Origin: Acephala macrosclerotiorum
Lineage: Eukaryota; Ascomycota; Leotiomycetes; Helotiales; Mollisiaceae
Reading direction: 5' to 3'
Assembly: GCA_014904845.1 (NCBI GenBank)
Contig: MU119443.1
Location: 1 to 61,995 of the forward strand
DNA length: 61,995 bases
Under the pieces are notes generated by a model. It searched no databases and was not told where the DNA came from. It saw nothing but the letters and a program-made list of their open reading frames with translations. The position numbers were made by a program, and so were the translations under genes. Positions within the stretch are counted from its first letter, which is position 1. Every line of letters starts with the position of its first letter. This document shows positions 19,171-30,874 of the stretch, in pieces.

Positions 19171-21827
19171 CTAATCTTGCTTTGGGACCTCAAACCCCGT
19201 CAAAATCCTCCCAAACATACTACACATCCTCCAACACCCCATCTGCCTCAACGCCATACTCGCCTTTCTAACCTGCTCCACATACTGCTCCCTCCGCGCA
19301 TTCCTTCTCAACTTCGCAAACGCCCAACACACCATCCCACCCGTAAACAAGCAAACCGCAATCTCATAACTAGAGTCCGCCGCCGTTCCCGCATTAACGC
19401 ACTGATGACAGACCTCCAACATCCGCAGGACATGCATCATTGTATTATCCGCAATCTCGCTATTAGCCCAATGGCTGAGATTCATTTCAGCGAAGCTGGC
19501 ATCGTTTTTATTTACGCTGCGACCAGCGACGAGATGCATGTCTGAGAGGGAGACGTCGAGGGAGATGTAGCCGAGATGGTGCAAAAGGGAAGTTGCGATG
19601 GAAGTGCCGGGTGTATGATAGCATTCAGCGAAAGAGTCCAGTCCATCGACTAGCCAGCGTCTCCGTTCCCGTAGTCCTTCACCCATATCGTGTGCTGAGT
19701 TGCCGAATGTTCCCATCAAGCCCGTAGGATTTAACATCGATGTTGCTTGGCGCCATTCGAAGATATGTGTATGCAAAGCATACATCAGGACTATCTTTCC
19801 GAATTCACCTGTTTTTGCGATGGGTGGAGGGGGTTTTACCCATTTGCGGAGGAGGCAGCAGTTTAGAGCGTGGAGGTAATAGGTTGAGGGGGGCGTTTCG
19901 GTGGGGCCAAGGAGCATTTTCCAGGCTTCGACTGTGGGGGCTTCCCAGTATTCTTCTGGGCAGGTGAAGACACAGTTTGTTGTTTCAGCTTTGGAGACGT
20001 AGGGTTGGTTGTTGAAGAGGGCAGGGTATTGGCAGTCGAAGATCTGAAAGGAGAGGTCAGTAATGACAGGGCAAGGTGATGGTCCTGAAGTACTTACGTA
20101 GATTGAAAGACCGAGCCGTTTTCTCTTTTCGGTCTCGATCCAGGCCAGCCAAGCGGCGTCCATGGGACTCCTTCCGGATCTTTGGTTGGGCTCGATTCGA
20201 GCTGAGTGTCGACAGTCGAGAAGCCGACTTCTTCTGCAGGCTGTAACGAGGATTCCACGACCACCTTCTGCGAATTCGTACGAATGTTTGCTGCCGCTCC
20301 AAGTGCCGGCGAGGCACAGAAGGAAGTAGGTTAGGATGTTGTCAACACATCGAAGCTACAACGAGGTCAGTCCAGATGAGCAAGTAGTCGCGCATCAACT
20401 TACATATGTCTTGTCCAACTCTTGTATCCGAATGAGAGCAATACGGAGATGTTCGTGGAATAGTCGAGAAAACCGACCACGATCAGTGGACGAATGACTA
20501 GAACCCAGAAACATCATGACAACGAGGAGCAAAGGAGGAGAGTTGTAAATATCGAAAGTAGGAAGATGAAGAACAGGGAATCGTGGCTGGATGTACCTCA
20601 CATACAATCGAAGGAAGAAGTCAAGAACCCCGACTGGTGGGAACATCGCATCCGATATTTCTGGGCGAGACATCTCATTCTTGAAATTGAGACCATTGAG
20701 ATCTGAAAGGAGAAGTTGGCGAAGGTTTTCGTTAAGCATCTGGAAAGGCCGAATGGTCGATGATGAAAAGCCACTCGCTCTTGCTTCATCGAGAACTGGC
20801 TGCCATGATATTGGGAGTAATTGGAAGGGAATGACACGATTTGGCTGACGTTCTGGTGCTTCAGACTTGACTTTATCTGGCCAGTCACTCGTATCTTCGT
20901 CGTCTGCTTCGGCGTCCTCGTTGTCATTGACAGTTGGTTGGCTGTACTGCAGCGGTTGCTGATATGCGTATGGATCCCTTCCAAAATCGTCGAAGGCATT
21001 CAGCATGTCTTGATCGAGGAGGTAATTTGGCGAGCCTTCAGCAGGAAGGTAGTCCAGCGTCCAAGACATATCTGCATCATAGGATCCCATGTATGCATTC
21101 GTCGTATCCCCTAATCTCATGAATCCATCCCAAAGCGAAGGGTTGATGTTGTCGAAGGGAGTTGACGAAAATGCATCTTGTGGTGCCAAAGCTGCTTCCA
21201 TCAAGCTAGTCAAACCCTGCGCTTGAGGCTGTTGGACCATTGGCGCTCCAGGTCCGGGCAGAGGTTGTTGATATATGTCCTGGACCTGGTTCGAGTGGAC
21301 ATGCTGTTGCATCTGATTCTGATATCCAGGGTTCGGTGCCGCATTCGACAGACTACTTGCCTCTTGAGAAGCCGACCGGCGATCATCTTGGGGAGGATCA
21401 AAGCCTGGAACTCCTGAGGGAGAAGCATTTCCAAACTCATTCGTCACGTGCTTCGCGTCTGTCTGATTCCCATGAATGCGACGATGGCGATTGAGCAGGT
21501 CACTCCTCGTGAAGCGCTTCCGACAAATCACGCATGCAAACTTCCCCACATCCTCATCTGTACCACAATCAGTCCTCATCCTTCTCTCGCAATGTTGAAC
21601 TTACGATTTGCCTGATGTCTCGTGAGGTTTTCAATGCGGCTGAAATTCTTGGGGCATCTCGGACACTGAAACCTCGTTCCAGAAGCACTTGGGATGGGTT
21701 TTGGCTTTGCTGCATCTTTAGTATGCCGTTTTGTAGTGGAGCTGGAACCCTTGGCCGTGCTTTTGTTCTGCGCCGCACCAGTATTGGAATTGAGGCTATC
21801 CGGATCTCTACTGGATCCAGCGTCCAT
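19171..21827 (-). CDS. C2H2 zinc-finger transcription factor with fungal-specific TF domain
   Basis: Nuclear DNA-binding regulator. Exons on the minus strand are 21827-21605, 21557-20404, 20355-20098 and 20043-19171, introns 46-54 bp, 835 residues. Two consecutive C2H2 fingers lie at about residues 53-75 (FQCPRCPKNFSRIENLTRHQANH) and 81-103 (FACVICRKRFTRSDLLNRHRRIH). The last zinc-binding His of finger 1 is encoded across the first splice junction (C|AT). A Gln/Pro-rich linker follows, then a PF04082-like regulatory region with FPPVGVLDFFLRLYVRYIQPRFPVLH, FLGSSHSS, RLFHEHLRIAL and WLAWIETEKRKRLGLSIYIFDCQ. The arrangement is that of Pezizomycotina C2H2/fungal_trans factors. Its 5' end faces a GH3 beta-glucosidase gene. 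Confidence 0.93.
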
Positions 21828-22621
21828 GGTAGACGTTGCGACCCTGTCAGACGCGGCGTGGACGTTAAGTGTGTTGCTCGAATAAGGAATATGAATGGGT
21901 GACAGTCCTAGGTGGACGTTGAATTGGGGATTGATTCGTGATGGGAGGTTGAAGAAGTGGAGTGGAGGTGAAAGCGGTGAAGTGTTTGGAAATGCCGATG
22001 GTACGGGGATATTAACACGGGGGTGTCTCGGCAGTTGAGCACGTGGGTGCTTGCCCCCCTTCGGTCAAGCTCTGTGCTCGGACATCAGAAAGAGAGAAGG
22101 GGGGAGGGCGATTTGACATCTCCCCCTCTCATTCCCACTCGTCCCTCTCACTTCAATTGGGTCTCTTTCTCCTCATCAACAACATGCTTCTCCTCAGCCT
22201 TGGTGTCCTTTCGAGGATTCAGGCTGTGGTTCTATCAGTGCCTCCACATCGCCAGGGTTTTTACCGAGGAATCAAAGTGGACGGCGCTGGATCCTGTTTC
22301 CCTCAGTACTCTCCCTTGGACCGCTCTTGACAGATGCAACCGGATGCAATGACCTGCATATCCGGGTACATTTAACCCTGCTTGATTCGGGACCGATGTT
22401 TTACATCCTTTATTTCGTCGTTTTACGTTCTCTTTCTATGGCTTGGTGGCAAAAGTTTAATGTCAACGACAAGTGTTGGAGCTCAAAGTGGACTGGGCAT
22501 ATTGGCGCTTCCACATTAGGAGGCTAGATACATCCGAAGGAACTTTTGTTACATCGTTTTCTTGTTGTGTTGCTTTCCTCTATCCTCCAATCCTCCAATG
22601 TCCTTCACTGTCAATTGAGTT
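21828..22621. promoter_or_regulatory. Shared upstream region of C2H2 factor and beta-glucosidase
   Basis: 794 bp between two divergent start codons, containing CT-rich leader tracts near 22110-22160 and 22555-22610. No gene is supported in it. Confidence 0.5.
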
Positions 22622-25135
22622 ATGTCTCTTCCCGGTGACGAGGCGGAGATCATCACCACTACACTCTCCCAGCTTACCATCGAAGAAAAGGTTGCCCTCC
22701 TCTCAGGGTCCAGTTTCGTCGCAGCAACAGGAGTCCCTCGACTTGGAATACCAGCTATCAACCTCGTCGATAGCGTCAATGGTGTCAAAGGAACTTCTCA
22801 CATCAACAGAATACCGACACTCTGCTTCCCCAGCACCACGTGCCTTGGATCAACATGGAATGCTTCCTTAATGAAAGAGATGGGAGCAGAGCTCGCCGTT
22901 CAAGCCAAATACAAGAACGCATCCGTCATCCTCGGTCCTACCGTCAACATCCATCGTGACCCTCGTGGTGGAAGGAATTTTGAATGCTTCAGCGAAGACC
23001 CGTTGTTGACTGGGAGATTGGCTGCTGCATTGATAAATGGGATTCAAAGTGGAGGTGTGGCAGCTTGTCCGAAGCACTTTGTCGGGAATGAAAGCGAGAC
23101 GAATAGAAGGCTTTACGTAGTCGAAGCAGAAAAGAGGACACTGAGAGAAATCTATCTAGCTGCCTTCCAGCACTTACTCAGGGAGTCAACGCCGATGGCT
23201 ATCATGACTGCTTACAACAAGGTTGACGGAGTGTATTGCAGTGAGAGTCCGATCATCAAGGGTATCCTGCGAGATGAATGGGGATTCGAGGGATGTGTGA
23301 TGTCGGATTGGTTTGGGACGAGATCTAAACTTCCGGCTTTCAACGCTGGGCTTGATCTTGAGATGCCTGGACCTTCCGTCTTTCGTGGGAAGCAGTTGGT
23401 CGAGGATATCAAGCGAGGTGTTGTGAAAGAGGAAGTGATTGATGAGCGAGTACGGCGTGTTTTGGGACTGATACACAAGACTTCAACAAGTCATGCCAGT
23501 GACCAGGAGCGATCAATTGTCGATGAGAGGGCAAATTCGCTAGCTCGACGAGTTGCATCCGAGGGTATTGTTCTGCTGAAAAACGAGAACTCGCTCCTGC
23601 CTCTGAAGTTCGAGGATGGGATAAAAGTAGCAGTCATTGGGGCAGCTGCAAAGGATCCTCCAATTGGCGGAGGAGGAAGTGCCAAAGTCCCACCACAGTA
23701 TATCCAGGGACCTCTTGATTGCCTCAGATCGGCGCATCTAGCTCCCTCACATGTCTCGTATTCGTTGGGATGCAAGACCCATTGTACAGTCCCCGCGATT
23801 TCTCTGGAGTTGTTATCTGCGAAAAATGGTCAGCATGGCATTGATGTCCAGTATTTTGTCCTCGGACAGGACAATCCAGTATTGGAGGAGTTCTTACCAA
23901 GTGCACAAGTGGCGATGCTGGGCTTCATCAAACCTCCTCTCACTCAAGAGACATTCTCCTGTTTCATCGCCACTACAACCATCATACCCACTTCTGCTGG
24001 AAACCACACGCTGGCTGTCCAAGCGACCGGTGCTTTCGAATTCTTTGTCGATAACAAAATGGTACTGTCTGATGACATGCAGCCCCCACCATCCGTCGAA
24101 GATTTCCTCTTCGTGCCCGAAGCGCTAGAACGAATAGTCTCGATGTCCATGGAAGCCAACAAGCCATATCTACTCAAAGCAGTCGTACAACCATACGTTC
24201 CCGCAGAAGACACCGGTGAACCTCGAGTTCATGCCGTAAAGCTCTGCTTTCAAGAAGAATACTCCACGTCCGATATGCGTTCCGAAGCTGTCCAAGTCGC
24301 TTCCTCGTCCGATGTCTCTATAATATTCGCTGGTCGAAATGCCGAGATGGAAAGCGAAGGTTTTGATCTAAGGTCCATCAAACTGCCTTCCAACCAAGAG
24401 TCGCTAATCCAAGAAGTTGCCAAAGCAAGTAATGAGACAGTGCTTGTTCTTTATGGTGGAAATCCGATCGATGTCTCTGCGTACGAACACCTCGTCGACG
24501 CGATCCTCTTCGCACATTTTCCAGGGCAGGAAGGAAGCCAAGCTATCGCTGACATCTTGACTGGGAAAACATGTCCTAGCGGGAAGTTAGCAACGAGTTG
24601 GCCTATGAAACTAGAGGATGTACCTACCTATGGCAACTTCCCAGCGAAGAGAAAGTGTGACGGAGAATGGGAGATCGGGTACGCCGAAGGACTTCGTGTT
24701 GGGTATCGAGCAGAAGCCGACGGCTATGCGCCTCGGTACCAATTTGGGTATGGATTGTCGTACACACGGTTCCGGTATAGCGAGTTGAGTTATTCGAGAA
24801 CTGCTGCAGATGTGCTCCTCGTCGAAGTCAGGGTATCGAATGTTGGGGCTGTTGCTGGGTTTGATGTTGTGCAAGTGTACATCTCGGAAGTAAAGCCTGT
24901 GGTATGGAGACCAAGAGAAGAGTTGAAGGAATTTGAGAAGGTTTGGCTAGAGCCCGGGGAGGCAAAGATGGTGATGGTTGAAATTGATAGGCGGGTTGCT
25001 TTCAGTTGGTGGGACGACAGAGAGTGTGGCGAGAAAGCGTGTTGGAGGGCCGAACCTGGCGAGTTCAAGGTTCGGATTGGAGATTTGTGCAGCAGTTTCA
25101 TGCTCGAAGAAGGATTTTCTCGGTGGGGGTTATAG
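22622..25135 (+). CDS. GH3 beta-glucosidase with PA14 insertion, no signal peptide
   Basis: Hydrolyses beta-glucosides such as cellobiose by a retaining mechanism. Single exon of 837 residues. N-terminal TIM-barrel motifs are LTIEEKVALLSGSSF, LGPTVNIHRDPRGGRNFECFSEDP, KHFVGNESE and IMTAYNKVDG. The catalytic nucleophile is Asp229 in VMSDWFGT. The second GH3 domain has SEGIVLLKNENSLLPL and GGGGSAKVPPQYIQGP. A PA14-type region follows (about 385-545, ending near FEFFVDNKMV), and a fibronectin-III-like C-terminal domain includes YGLSYTRFRYSELS. The protein begins MSLPGDEAEIITTTLSQL without a secretion signal, so it is probably intracellular. Intronless, in contrast to most neighbours. Confidence 0.96.
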   Translation: MSLPGDEAEIITTTLSQLTIEEKVALLSGSSFVAATGVPRLGIPAINLVDSVNGVKGTSHINRIPTLCFPSTTCLGSTWNASLMKEMGAELAVQAKYKNASVILGPTVNIHRDPRGGRNFECFSEDPLLTGRLAAALINGIQSGGVAACPKHFVGNESETNRRLYVVEAEKRTLREIYLAAFQHLLRESTPMAIMTAYNKVDGVYCSESPIIKGILRDEWGFEGCVMSDWFGTRSKLPAFNAGLDLEMPGPSVFRGKQLVEDIKRGVVKEEVIDERVRRVLGLIHKTSTSHASDQERSIVDERANSLARRVASEGIVLLKNENSLLPLKFEDGIKVAVIGAAAKDPPIGGGGSAKVPPQYIQGPLDCLRSAHLAPSHVSYSLGCKTHCTVPAISLELLSAKNGQHGIDVQYFVLGQDNPVLEEFLPSAQVAMLGFIKPPLTQETFSCFIATTTIIPTSAGNHTLAVQATGAFEFFVDNKMVLSDDMQPPPSVEDFLFVPEALERIVSMSMEANKPYLLKAVVQPYVPAEDTGEPRVHAVKLCFQEEYSTSDMRSEAVQVASSSDVSIIFAGRNAEMESEGFDLRSIKLPSNQESLIQEVAKASNETVLVLYGGNPIDVSAYEHLVDAILFAHFPGQEGSQAIADILTGKTCPSGKLATSWPMKLEDVPTYGNFPAKRKCDGEWEIGYAEGLRVGYRAEADGYAPRYQFGYGLSYTRFRYSELSYSRTAADVLLVEVRVSNVGAVAGFDVVQVYISEVKPVVWRPREELKEFEKVWLEPGEAKMVMVEIDRRVAFSWWDDRECGEKACWRAEPGEFKVRIGDLCSSFMLEEGFSRWGL

Positions 25136-27043
25136 GAAAAATGTCCAAAATGACAATAATATACAACGGTGTCACGGACATCATGAGGTTTCTCTCCGTA
25201 CAGCACCTGGTTCTTCAATATTGATGTGTAATCCTTTACCGAGTGAGTTCAACATGGGGATACTGTGGCTGAAGCACGATCAGGACGTGGTGCGTACTGG
25301 GAGGTTTGCCATGTGGTTCCATACCAAATTAGAGTCTTGCGACTCTTGCTTGCCGCTGCCCACTGTCTCATGGAGTGAATGCCACGGTATTGTTTCCGGA
25401 GGTATGGTTCCTACGTGTTCCGTGTTGTGACGCCTGTCCGGATCATCACCATCCTCAGCTGTTGCGATGGTTTGTCATGCTCAAATATCGTTCATGGATG
25501 CCAAGCTTCTCCATACCAGTTTCAACACAATGATGAAGGAAAAGCAAAAGAAGTAAAGAACTGGATTTAGAAACTGGATTTAGAAAGAACTTGCTCAAGG
25601 ACGGCAGAACCAAGAACGAGACCGCTCGAAGCGGGCCTAGGTGTGGCAGAACAGACTAGGATCCATCCGATCACCTCAGATCTGAATCCTTCATCGAGCC
25701 ACCGAGGCTGAATTTGAACCAAGTACCCCACAGACGGTCGGGAAAGGAACGTGGGAAAGCGATCTAGAAGTTTGTAAAAGCAAATTCCGCCAGACCCCGT
25801 CTCATGCCCAGTTGCCCGTAGGAAAACATATAAAGTGTGATGGCACTTGAGAGGATTGGTATCTCCTTTTCCGTCTGAAGCTGTCTCCATGTGCCACAAG
25901 TGGAGCTCGAACGTCCCCCTTGCATCTTGAATTGTCCAAATTTTCATGGCATTCCATACCAGCAGCAGCCTCGACAACATGACTCTGAATTCTCGGTACC
26001 AGTTGAAGGGAGGAACGTTCGTGGCTTACGAGAGTGGAAGTGATAGTCTGGGAGGAGATATCATTGATCAAGGTACGTTGAGATTTCCTTCACTTTGTCG
26101 TTTTGGTAGCACCTACCTTTTCCATCGTTTGCACTGCATCGATCTTCTAGACTGCCACCATTTGCCACCATACCATCTCCACCTGTTGGTGAATATTTGG
26201 CGTCTTGCTTTTACGTCTCGCTCTCGGCCCTTCTGTCATCACCAGCTGCAAACACTCCCCAAACAAACCATCTCCACCTCAAGAATGTCCCACTCCCAAC
26301 CAAGCACGCCATCCACGAGGCAAGCCTATTATTCAATCGTGCTCTGCTGTGGGGGCACGAAGAGAGCTTAACACCTATAAGGCTTTATAGCTGAAGGGCA
26401 GGACAAGATTCAGTTCCTGCGGTGGAGACAGCAAAGTACGGAAGCAACAAATATCAGCAAGCGTTGACACCATCGCTGCCCAGTCTAGACTCTAGATCGC
26501 CTCGCACTGAGTTGCCTACAGTCGAGTTGCCCGCTGCAGGACAGGACGCCGCTCCACGGCCGGGGATCTCCTGCCCTAGCCCGGGACGAAGCGTGCACCG
26601 TCTCTCTGCCTCGATGCTGGGCAACCTGACTCCTGACTCCTCCGCCTTCACTGCATCTGCAGAACATCGCTTTTAGTCTCGGACTTGACTCCAGCTTGGT
26701 CGTCGCTGGTCGTCGCTGGTCGTTGCTGGTCTTCTCGTGTCCGAGTACAGCCTACCATGGGGCTGCTTCAGCAGTTACGTGTCGCGAAATCCGCTATGGA
26801 ATATGTTTTATTGGTTGCTGGCCGGTATTTTCCTGCAAGCACAAAGCACGTCAATTTCGCGGCAAGCACATCACCACACGTGACTACGCATCACCCCCTG
26901 AACACAGCGCTTGCAAGCGGCCCCAAGATAATACGTTAGCCATATCGAGAGACCCCGCGGCAGATGCTAATAGCTAATAAGGAAGTGAAGCCTCGATCTG
27001 GCGTTGGCGTTGTCTAGATTCCTGATCTTCTGTCTCTGCGTTA
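25136..27043. other. Gene-poor stretch between beta-glucosidase and bZIP genes
   Basis: About 1.9 kb. Several frames of 60-140 codons exist on both strands (for example minus 25980-25567 and minus 26071-25802), none with a recognisable domain or start context. A tandem decamer is listed separately. The last part should contain the bZIP promoter and perhaps an upstream exon. Confidence 0.5.
26697..26733. repeat. Decamer tandem repeat (GGTCGTCGCT)
   Basis: About three and a half copies of GGTCGTCGCT in a row, the third with one C-to-T change. Confidence 0.8.
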
Positions 27044-27214
27044 TTGCTACCATTCTTTGCAAGAAAGGTTTCGTACCTTACTGACGTACTTGATACAGCT
27101 CTCGCAGAAGCAGAGATCCCTCCACTTCCAGCACCACCCCCAGCCTTGGAAGACTGGACCCGGCAGAACCCAATCCGCCATCCACAAAACGTCCATTTCG
27201 GACCCGGAATCAAC

Positions 27215-27835
27215 ATGGAGGGGCAAGGAGAGTACACCCAAGGCGGCTCAGACTACGGACAGGAATATCCCTCTGGTCAAGCTCCATATTATGGACAACC
27301 TCAAGCACCACCACAACAATATTACGCCGCTTCTTCTTCGTCCAACACCAGCCCTGGATCACCCAGCACATATGCACCTATATACCCATCTGTATCCCAA
27401 TACACTTCCAGCAACCCGGGATATCAGCCGGCTGGAGGGTATGGGTACGAGCAATCGCAGAACTACACGCATACATCTGCCTCCGCAAGCGCGACACTGA
27501 CAGAGAACGAAGCCGAACTAAAACGATTGAGGAACACAGCTGCGAGCGCGAGGTTTAGAGCGAAGAAGAAGAAAAGGGAACAGAGTCTAGAACGACAATC
27601 GAGGGAGAAGAGAGAGGAATTACAGAGGTTGGAGAATAGAATTTCGGAGCTGGAGCAGGAGAATAAGTTTTTGAAGAGCTTGATCTTGACGCCTAGGTCT
27701 TCGAAGGCCGAGGAGGAAGAGGAGGACGCTGGAGAGGAGGGAAGTCCGAAAGGGAAGGGGAAGGAGAGGTCGCATGGAAGCGGAGAGAGGCGGGGCGGAA
27801 AGGGTAAGGATGGCGTTGGAACTTCCAAGCATTGA
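27215..27835 (+). CDS. bZIP transcription factor, CYS3/MetR-like
   Basis: DNA-binding regulator whose basic region resembles the sulphur regulators CYS-3 (Neurospora) and MetR (Aspergillus). From the ATG at 27215 the product is 206 residues: a Gln/Pro/Tyr-rich N-terminus, then the basic region RLRNTAASARFRAKKKKREQ followed by a leucine zipper with LENRISELEQENKFLKSLI, and a Glu- then Lys/Gly-rich tail. The same frame stays open upstream to 27044 and reads protein-like (AEAEIPPLPAPPPALEDW); a CTGAC branch and CAG near 27080-27102 look like an intron end. The true start may therefore lie in an upstream exon I could not place. Assignment to sulphur control is by resemblance only. Confidence 0.82.
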   Translation: MEGQGEYTQGGSDYGQEYPSGQAPYYGQPQAPPQQYYAASSSSNTSPGSPSTYAPIYPSVSQYTSSNPGYQPAGGYGYEQSQNYTHTSASASATLTENEAELKRLRNTAASARFRAKKKKREQSLERQSREKREELQRLENRISELEQENKFLKSLILTPRSSKAEEEEEDAGEEGSPKGKGKERSHGSGERRGGKGKDGVGTSKH

Positions 27836-28223
27836 GGTGGGGAGGCGAGGGTGGAGGCTTGGCTGGGTGCCGGCTTGGGACATTGCTTGACATTTCGAGA
27901 CGAGATAGAGTGCACTTGCTAGGACATCTTTGGGCATAGTTCCATGGAGGGGATACATGGGATGCAGACATTGCAGGAATGGGGATAAACAATGATGATA
28001 TCAAAGGCGTCGGGTAATGACACGGTGCATCTTAGGGGTCTCGATGGCATTAGATGCTTCAATATTTTCGGTCTTCGGACTTGGATTGATGCGCAAAAAG
28101 ATCGTTAAGCGCCACCCAAGGAGAATCTGACTATCTGTTGCCAACTCTCCGTTTTCGCAATCATCAGTATCTATCATCGCCTTTCCATACAAGACGTCCA
28201 ATCCATGTACCTCAGCGCCGCGA
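27836..28223. other. Intergenic between convergent bZIP and calcineurin genes
   Basis: 388 bp of 3' flanking sequence shared by two convergent genes; no further gene seen. Confidence 0.5.
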
Positions 28224-30069
28224 TTATTTCTTTCGGTCCCTGATCGAGGTTAGCCACAGATCTCGAAATCCAGCAGCAACCACTTACGTGCTCAGCCGTC
28301 TGGAAAGTAACTGCAACCCCTTGTCGTTATCCGCCGCATCCTTTGCTCTCTCAAAAGCCTGGGCTCTACCCTCCTCGCTCTGTCTCGTGACCTCTTCGTG
28401 ACTTGGTGGTAGTCTCTCGTTCTGTAAATCGACCTTGCGAGCATCCTCGAAACTGCTGATAGCATTCTTGATACCTTCAGCACCAAGCATCAACGTACCA
28501 GCCGGAAGTCTGCCCCCAGCTGCTGTCTTCAATTCTGTCACTCTCTCGGATTCTTCTCGTAGGACCTGGAACACACGGGAAAGACGTCCGATGGCAAGAA
28601 TCTTGTTCTTGATTGCTCTTCGCTTGTACTCGATCGACTCAGGATCTAGTGGAGCATTGATAGGAGGTGAGATAGGACCAGGAGTTGGCGGACTTGCAGA
28701 ATCTTCCTTGAGCTCGTCCTCGGAACTAACACTAAGAATCGCAATGAGCATGTCGGTGATCTTCTCACCAACGAATGGCAACGACCAGGTGAAGACATCC
28801 ATGAAGTTTGGTAACCAGTATGGATGAGGAGTGCAGTTGAATTGTCTGATGTTCATGACGTTGTTCTCGTACTTCAGAACTGCGGCCTTGTTATTGTAGA
28901 CATCGAGGTAGTTGGGAGCAGAGAAGATAGTCATTACACTGGGGAAACCAGTCGTCCGCGTCTTGCGGTACATGCGATATCCAGCATCTTGTGCTTCGTG
29001 AGCTCGAATGACCGAGAGAAGGTTGTTCTTTTCGAGGAAATTGCAAGCGGCTGGGTAAGAGAAGAAGTATGAGCAACCTCGAACGTGATTGTGGACGAAG
29101 TACTCGGAAGTCTTCTCTTGGCCAAATTCTTCCAGAGGATCGGCCCAGAGAATGTCGCACATGAGCCCATGGGTAGGTGGTTCACGGAAGCGGTCAATCT
29201 ATCATCGTCAGCACAGCTCCTTTGATCAAAATCGAAAACGTACCTGCTTGAGATCATCGAGAGTGTGTAATTCTGGGCTCAAGCCACCGTGAATGCACAA
29301 GAATTGCTTGTTCATGACAGCAGCCAATGGAAGAGCGCAGAAAGAGTCCATGCATGCCTCGTAGATCTTCTCAGAGTACTTGTGCTTGCATTCAAGCTTG
29401 AATGTGAAGTAATCTGTCAAATGTCTGCACTCGTGGTTGCCGCGTAGAAGCCACAGCGTATTCGGATACCAGATCTTCAATGACCACAAGTAGAGCACGC
29501 ATTCGATACTGAAGTAACCTCGATCAACGTAGTCTCCAAGGAAGAGATATCTCGTCTCGGCCGGATCGCCACCAACTTCAAAGAGCTTCATCAAATCGTA
29601 GTATTGGCCGTGAACATCTCCGCATACAGTGATGGGCGCATCCATCTCCAGCAGGTTGGGCTCTTGTTTCAGAACCTTTGTGCCCTCCTCGATGATGTAT
29701 AATGCTTGTTCCTCTGTCAAGCGCCCTTCGCGATAGAAGTGTTGCTTCAGGAATTGCAGATTGGGCTTGGAGGGGTCTTGAGGAGAGAAGAACTGCTGGT
29801 CGGTGGGAGGGTGCATCGCCGGTGCTTGTACATCTATATCGAGGACAATCAGTATAGTTCTGTGGCGGCGAGGGGCGATTGGCGGGGTAAAAAAGGGGTA
29901 AGGTACCTTTGCAGACTCTCTCCATTGTGCTCACTTGAGTGCCATCTTCCATGGTATGCAGAGTGAAGTCAATCTCTGGGACTGGCTTCTTCTGCTGAAT
30001 CGCCCGCACAGCATTGTCGACCTGGATTTGCTTCTCCCTAGGAGGTAGAGGTTGATCCTCGCCGTCCAT
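28224..30069 (-). CDS. CNA1: Calcineurin catalytic subunit A (PP2B)
   Basis: Ca2+/calmodulin-activated Ser/Thr phosphatase catalytic subunit, controlling stress response and morphogenesis through Crz1-type factors. Exons on the minus strand are 30069-29907, 29833-29244, 29198-28288 and 28239-28224, 559 residues. Metallophosphatase signatures are GDVHG (126-130), GDYVDRG (154-160) and RGNHE (185-189); [12 protein letters not shown] and [11 protein letters not shown] are PP2B-typical. The calcineurin-B-binding helix ([21 protein letters not shown]) and a calmodulin-binding/regulatory region ([24 protein letters not shown]) follow, then an autoinhibitory-type tail. The last exon adds only the final five codons (ending DRKK), joined through a GTAAGT donor. 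Confidence 0.97.
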
Positions 30070-30874
30070 GTTCGCGGGAGATTTACGGAACGGACTGAAG
30101 CCGTTCTACTAGAAACTAGGATCGTGGTAGGACTGCGAAGATCGGTACAACGTTCTTAGATTAACTCGCGGGGTGATGGTAATTTTTCTTGGGCTGGAGT
30201 TGAGCTGGGCTGAAAGGCACATGCGCAGTGCTTGTCACGCTTTGTCAGCGCTAGAAAAATAAACAATACAATGCGCACTGAAATTCGTTATGTGGAGGCC
30301 GTCTCGTGCAAGATCGTTAACTGGTCGTGGTTGCGCTCTGTTTGCGGGGTGTCGTGTAGGGCTGAAGTGAGTTGTCTTTGATATTGGGGGATCGATGTTG
30401 TCGAAGGCGACAGGAGCTCGAGTTTGGATTAGCGTGGCGCTAAGTATGGGATGAGGGAGGAGCAACTGGAGGGACCAGAACGTGCGGGACTGACGGGAAC
30501 TTGAACAACTCAGCGATGAGTATTTGAGACCAAAGCATACGACGAATCAACTGGCCAAAGCATCAGTTGTACGCGACTATCCCTGATATTCGGCGCCACA
30601 GAAAGTGTCAGATCTGCCCAGTCCGGCATCTTGTGCATTGGGGCTCTTGCTGGGGAGTCGCATGACACCACGATACAGACAAGCAACAGAGGTCTAGTTT
30701 ATTAATTCCCGGGACTCTGCAGGCCATCCCAGCCGAGAGGCGCATCTCGAACCAGCTGTACAGGAGCCTATGGCAGTGGGGGATACAAGCAGTTGCTTTG
30801 TGGCTGAGTGCAGCTCTCCCGAACCTCTATAAGCACCACCAACAACAACAGTAACATTATCACAGCCAAAATGC
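30070..30874. promoter_or_regulatory. Divergent upstream region of calcineurin and the 171-residue gene
   Basis: 805 bp between divergent starts. A minus-strand frame 30465-30235 and others carry no domain. No clear TATA box. Confidence 0.45.

Noticed and set aside
25567..25980. 137-codon minus-strand frame downstream of the beta-glucosidase
   Set aside because: No domain, no conserved-looking motif, and an overlapping frame of similar length next to it; not enough to call a gene.
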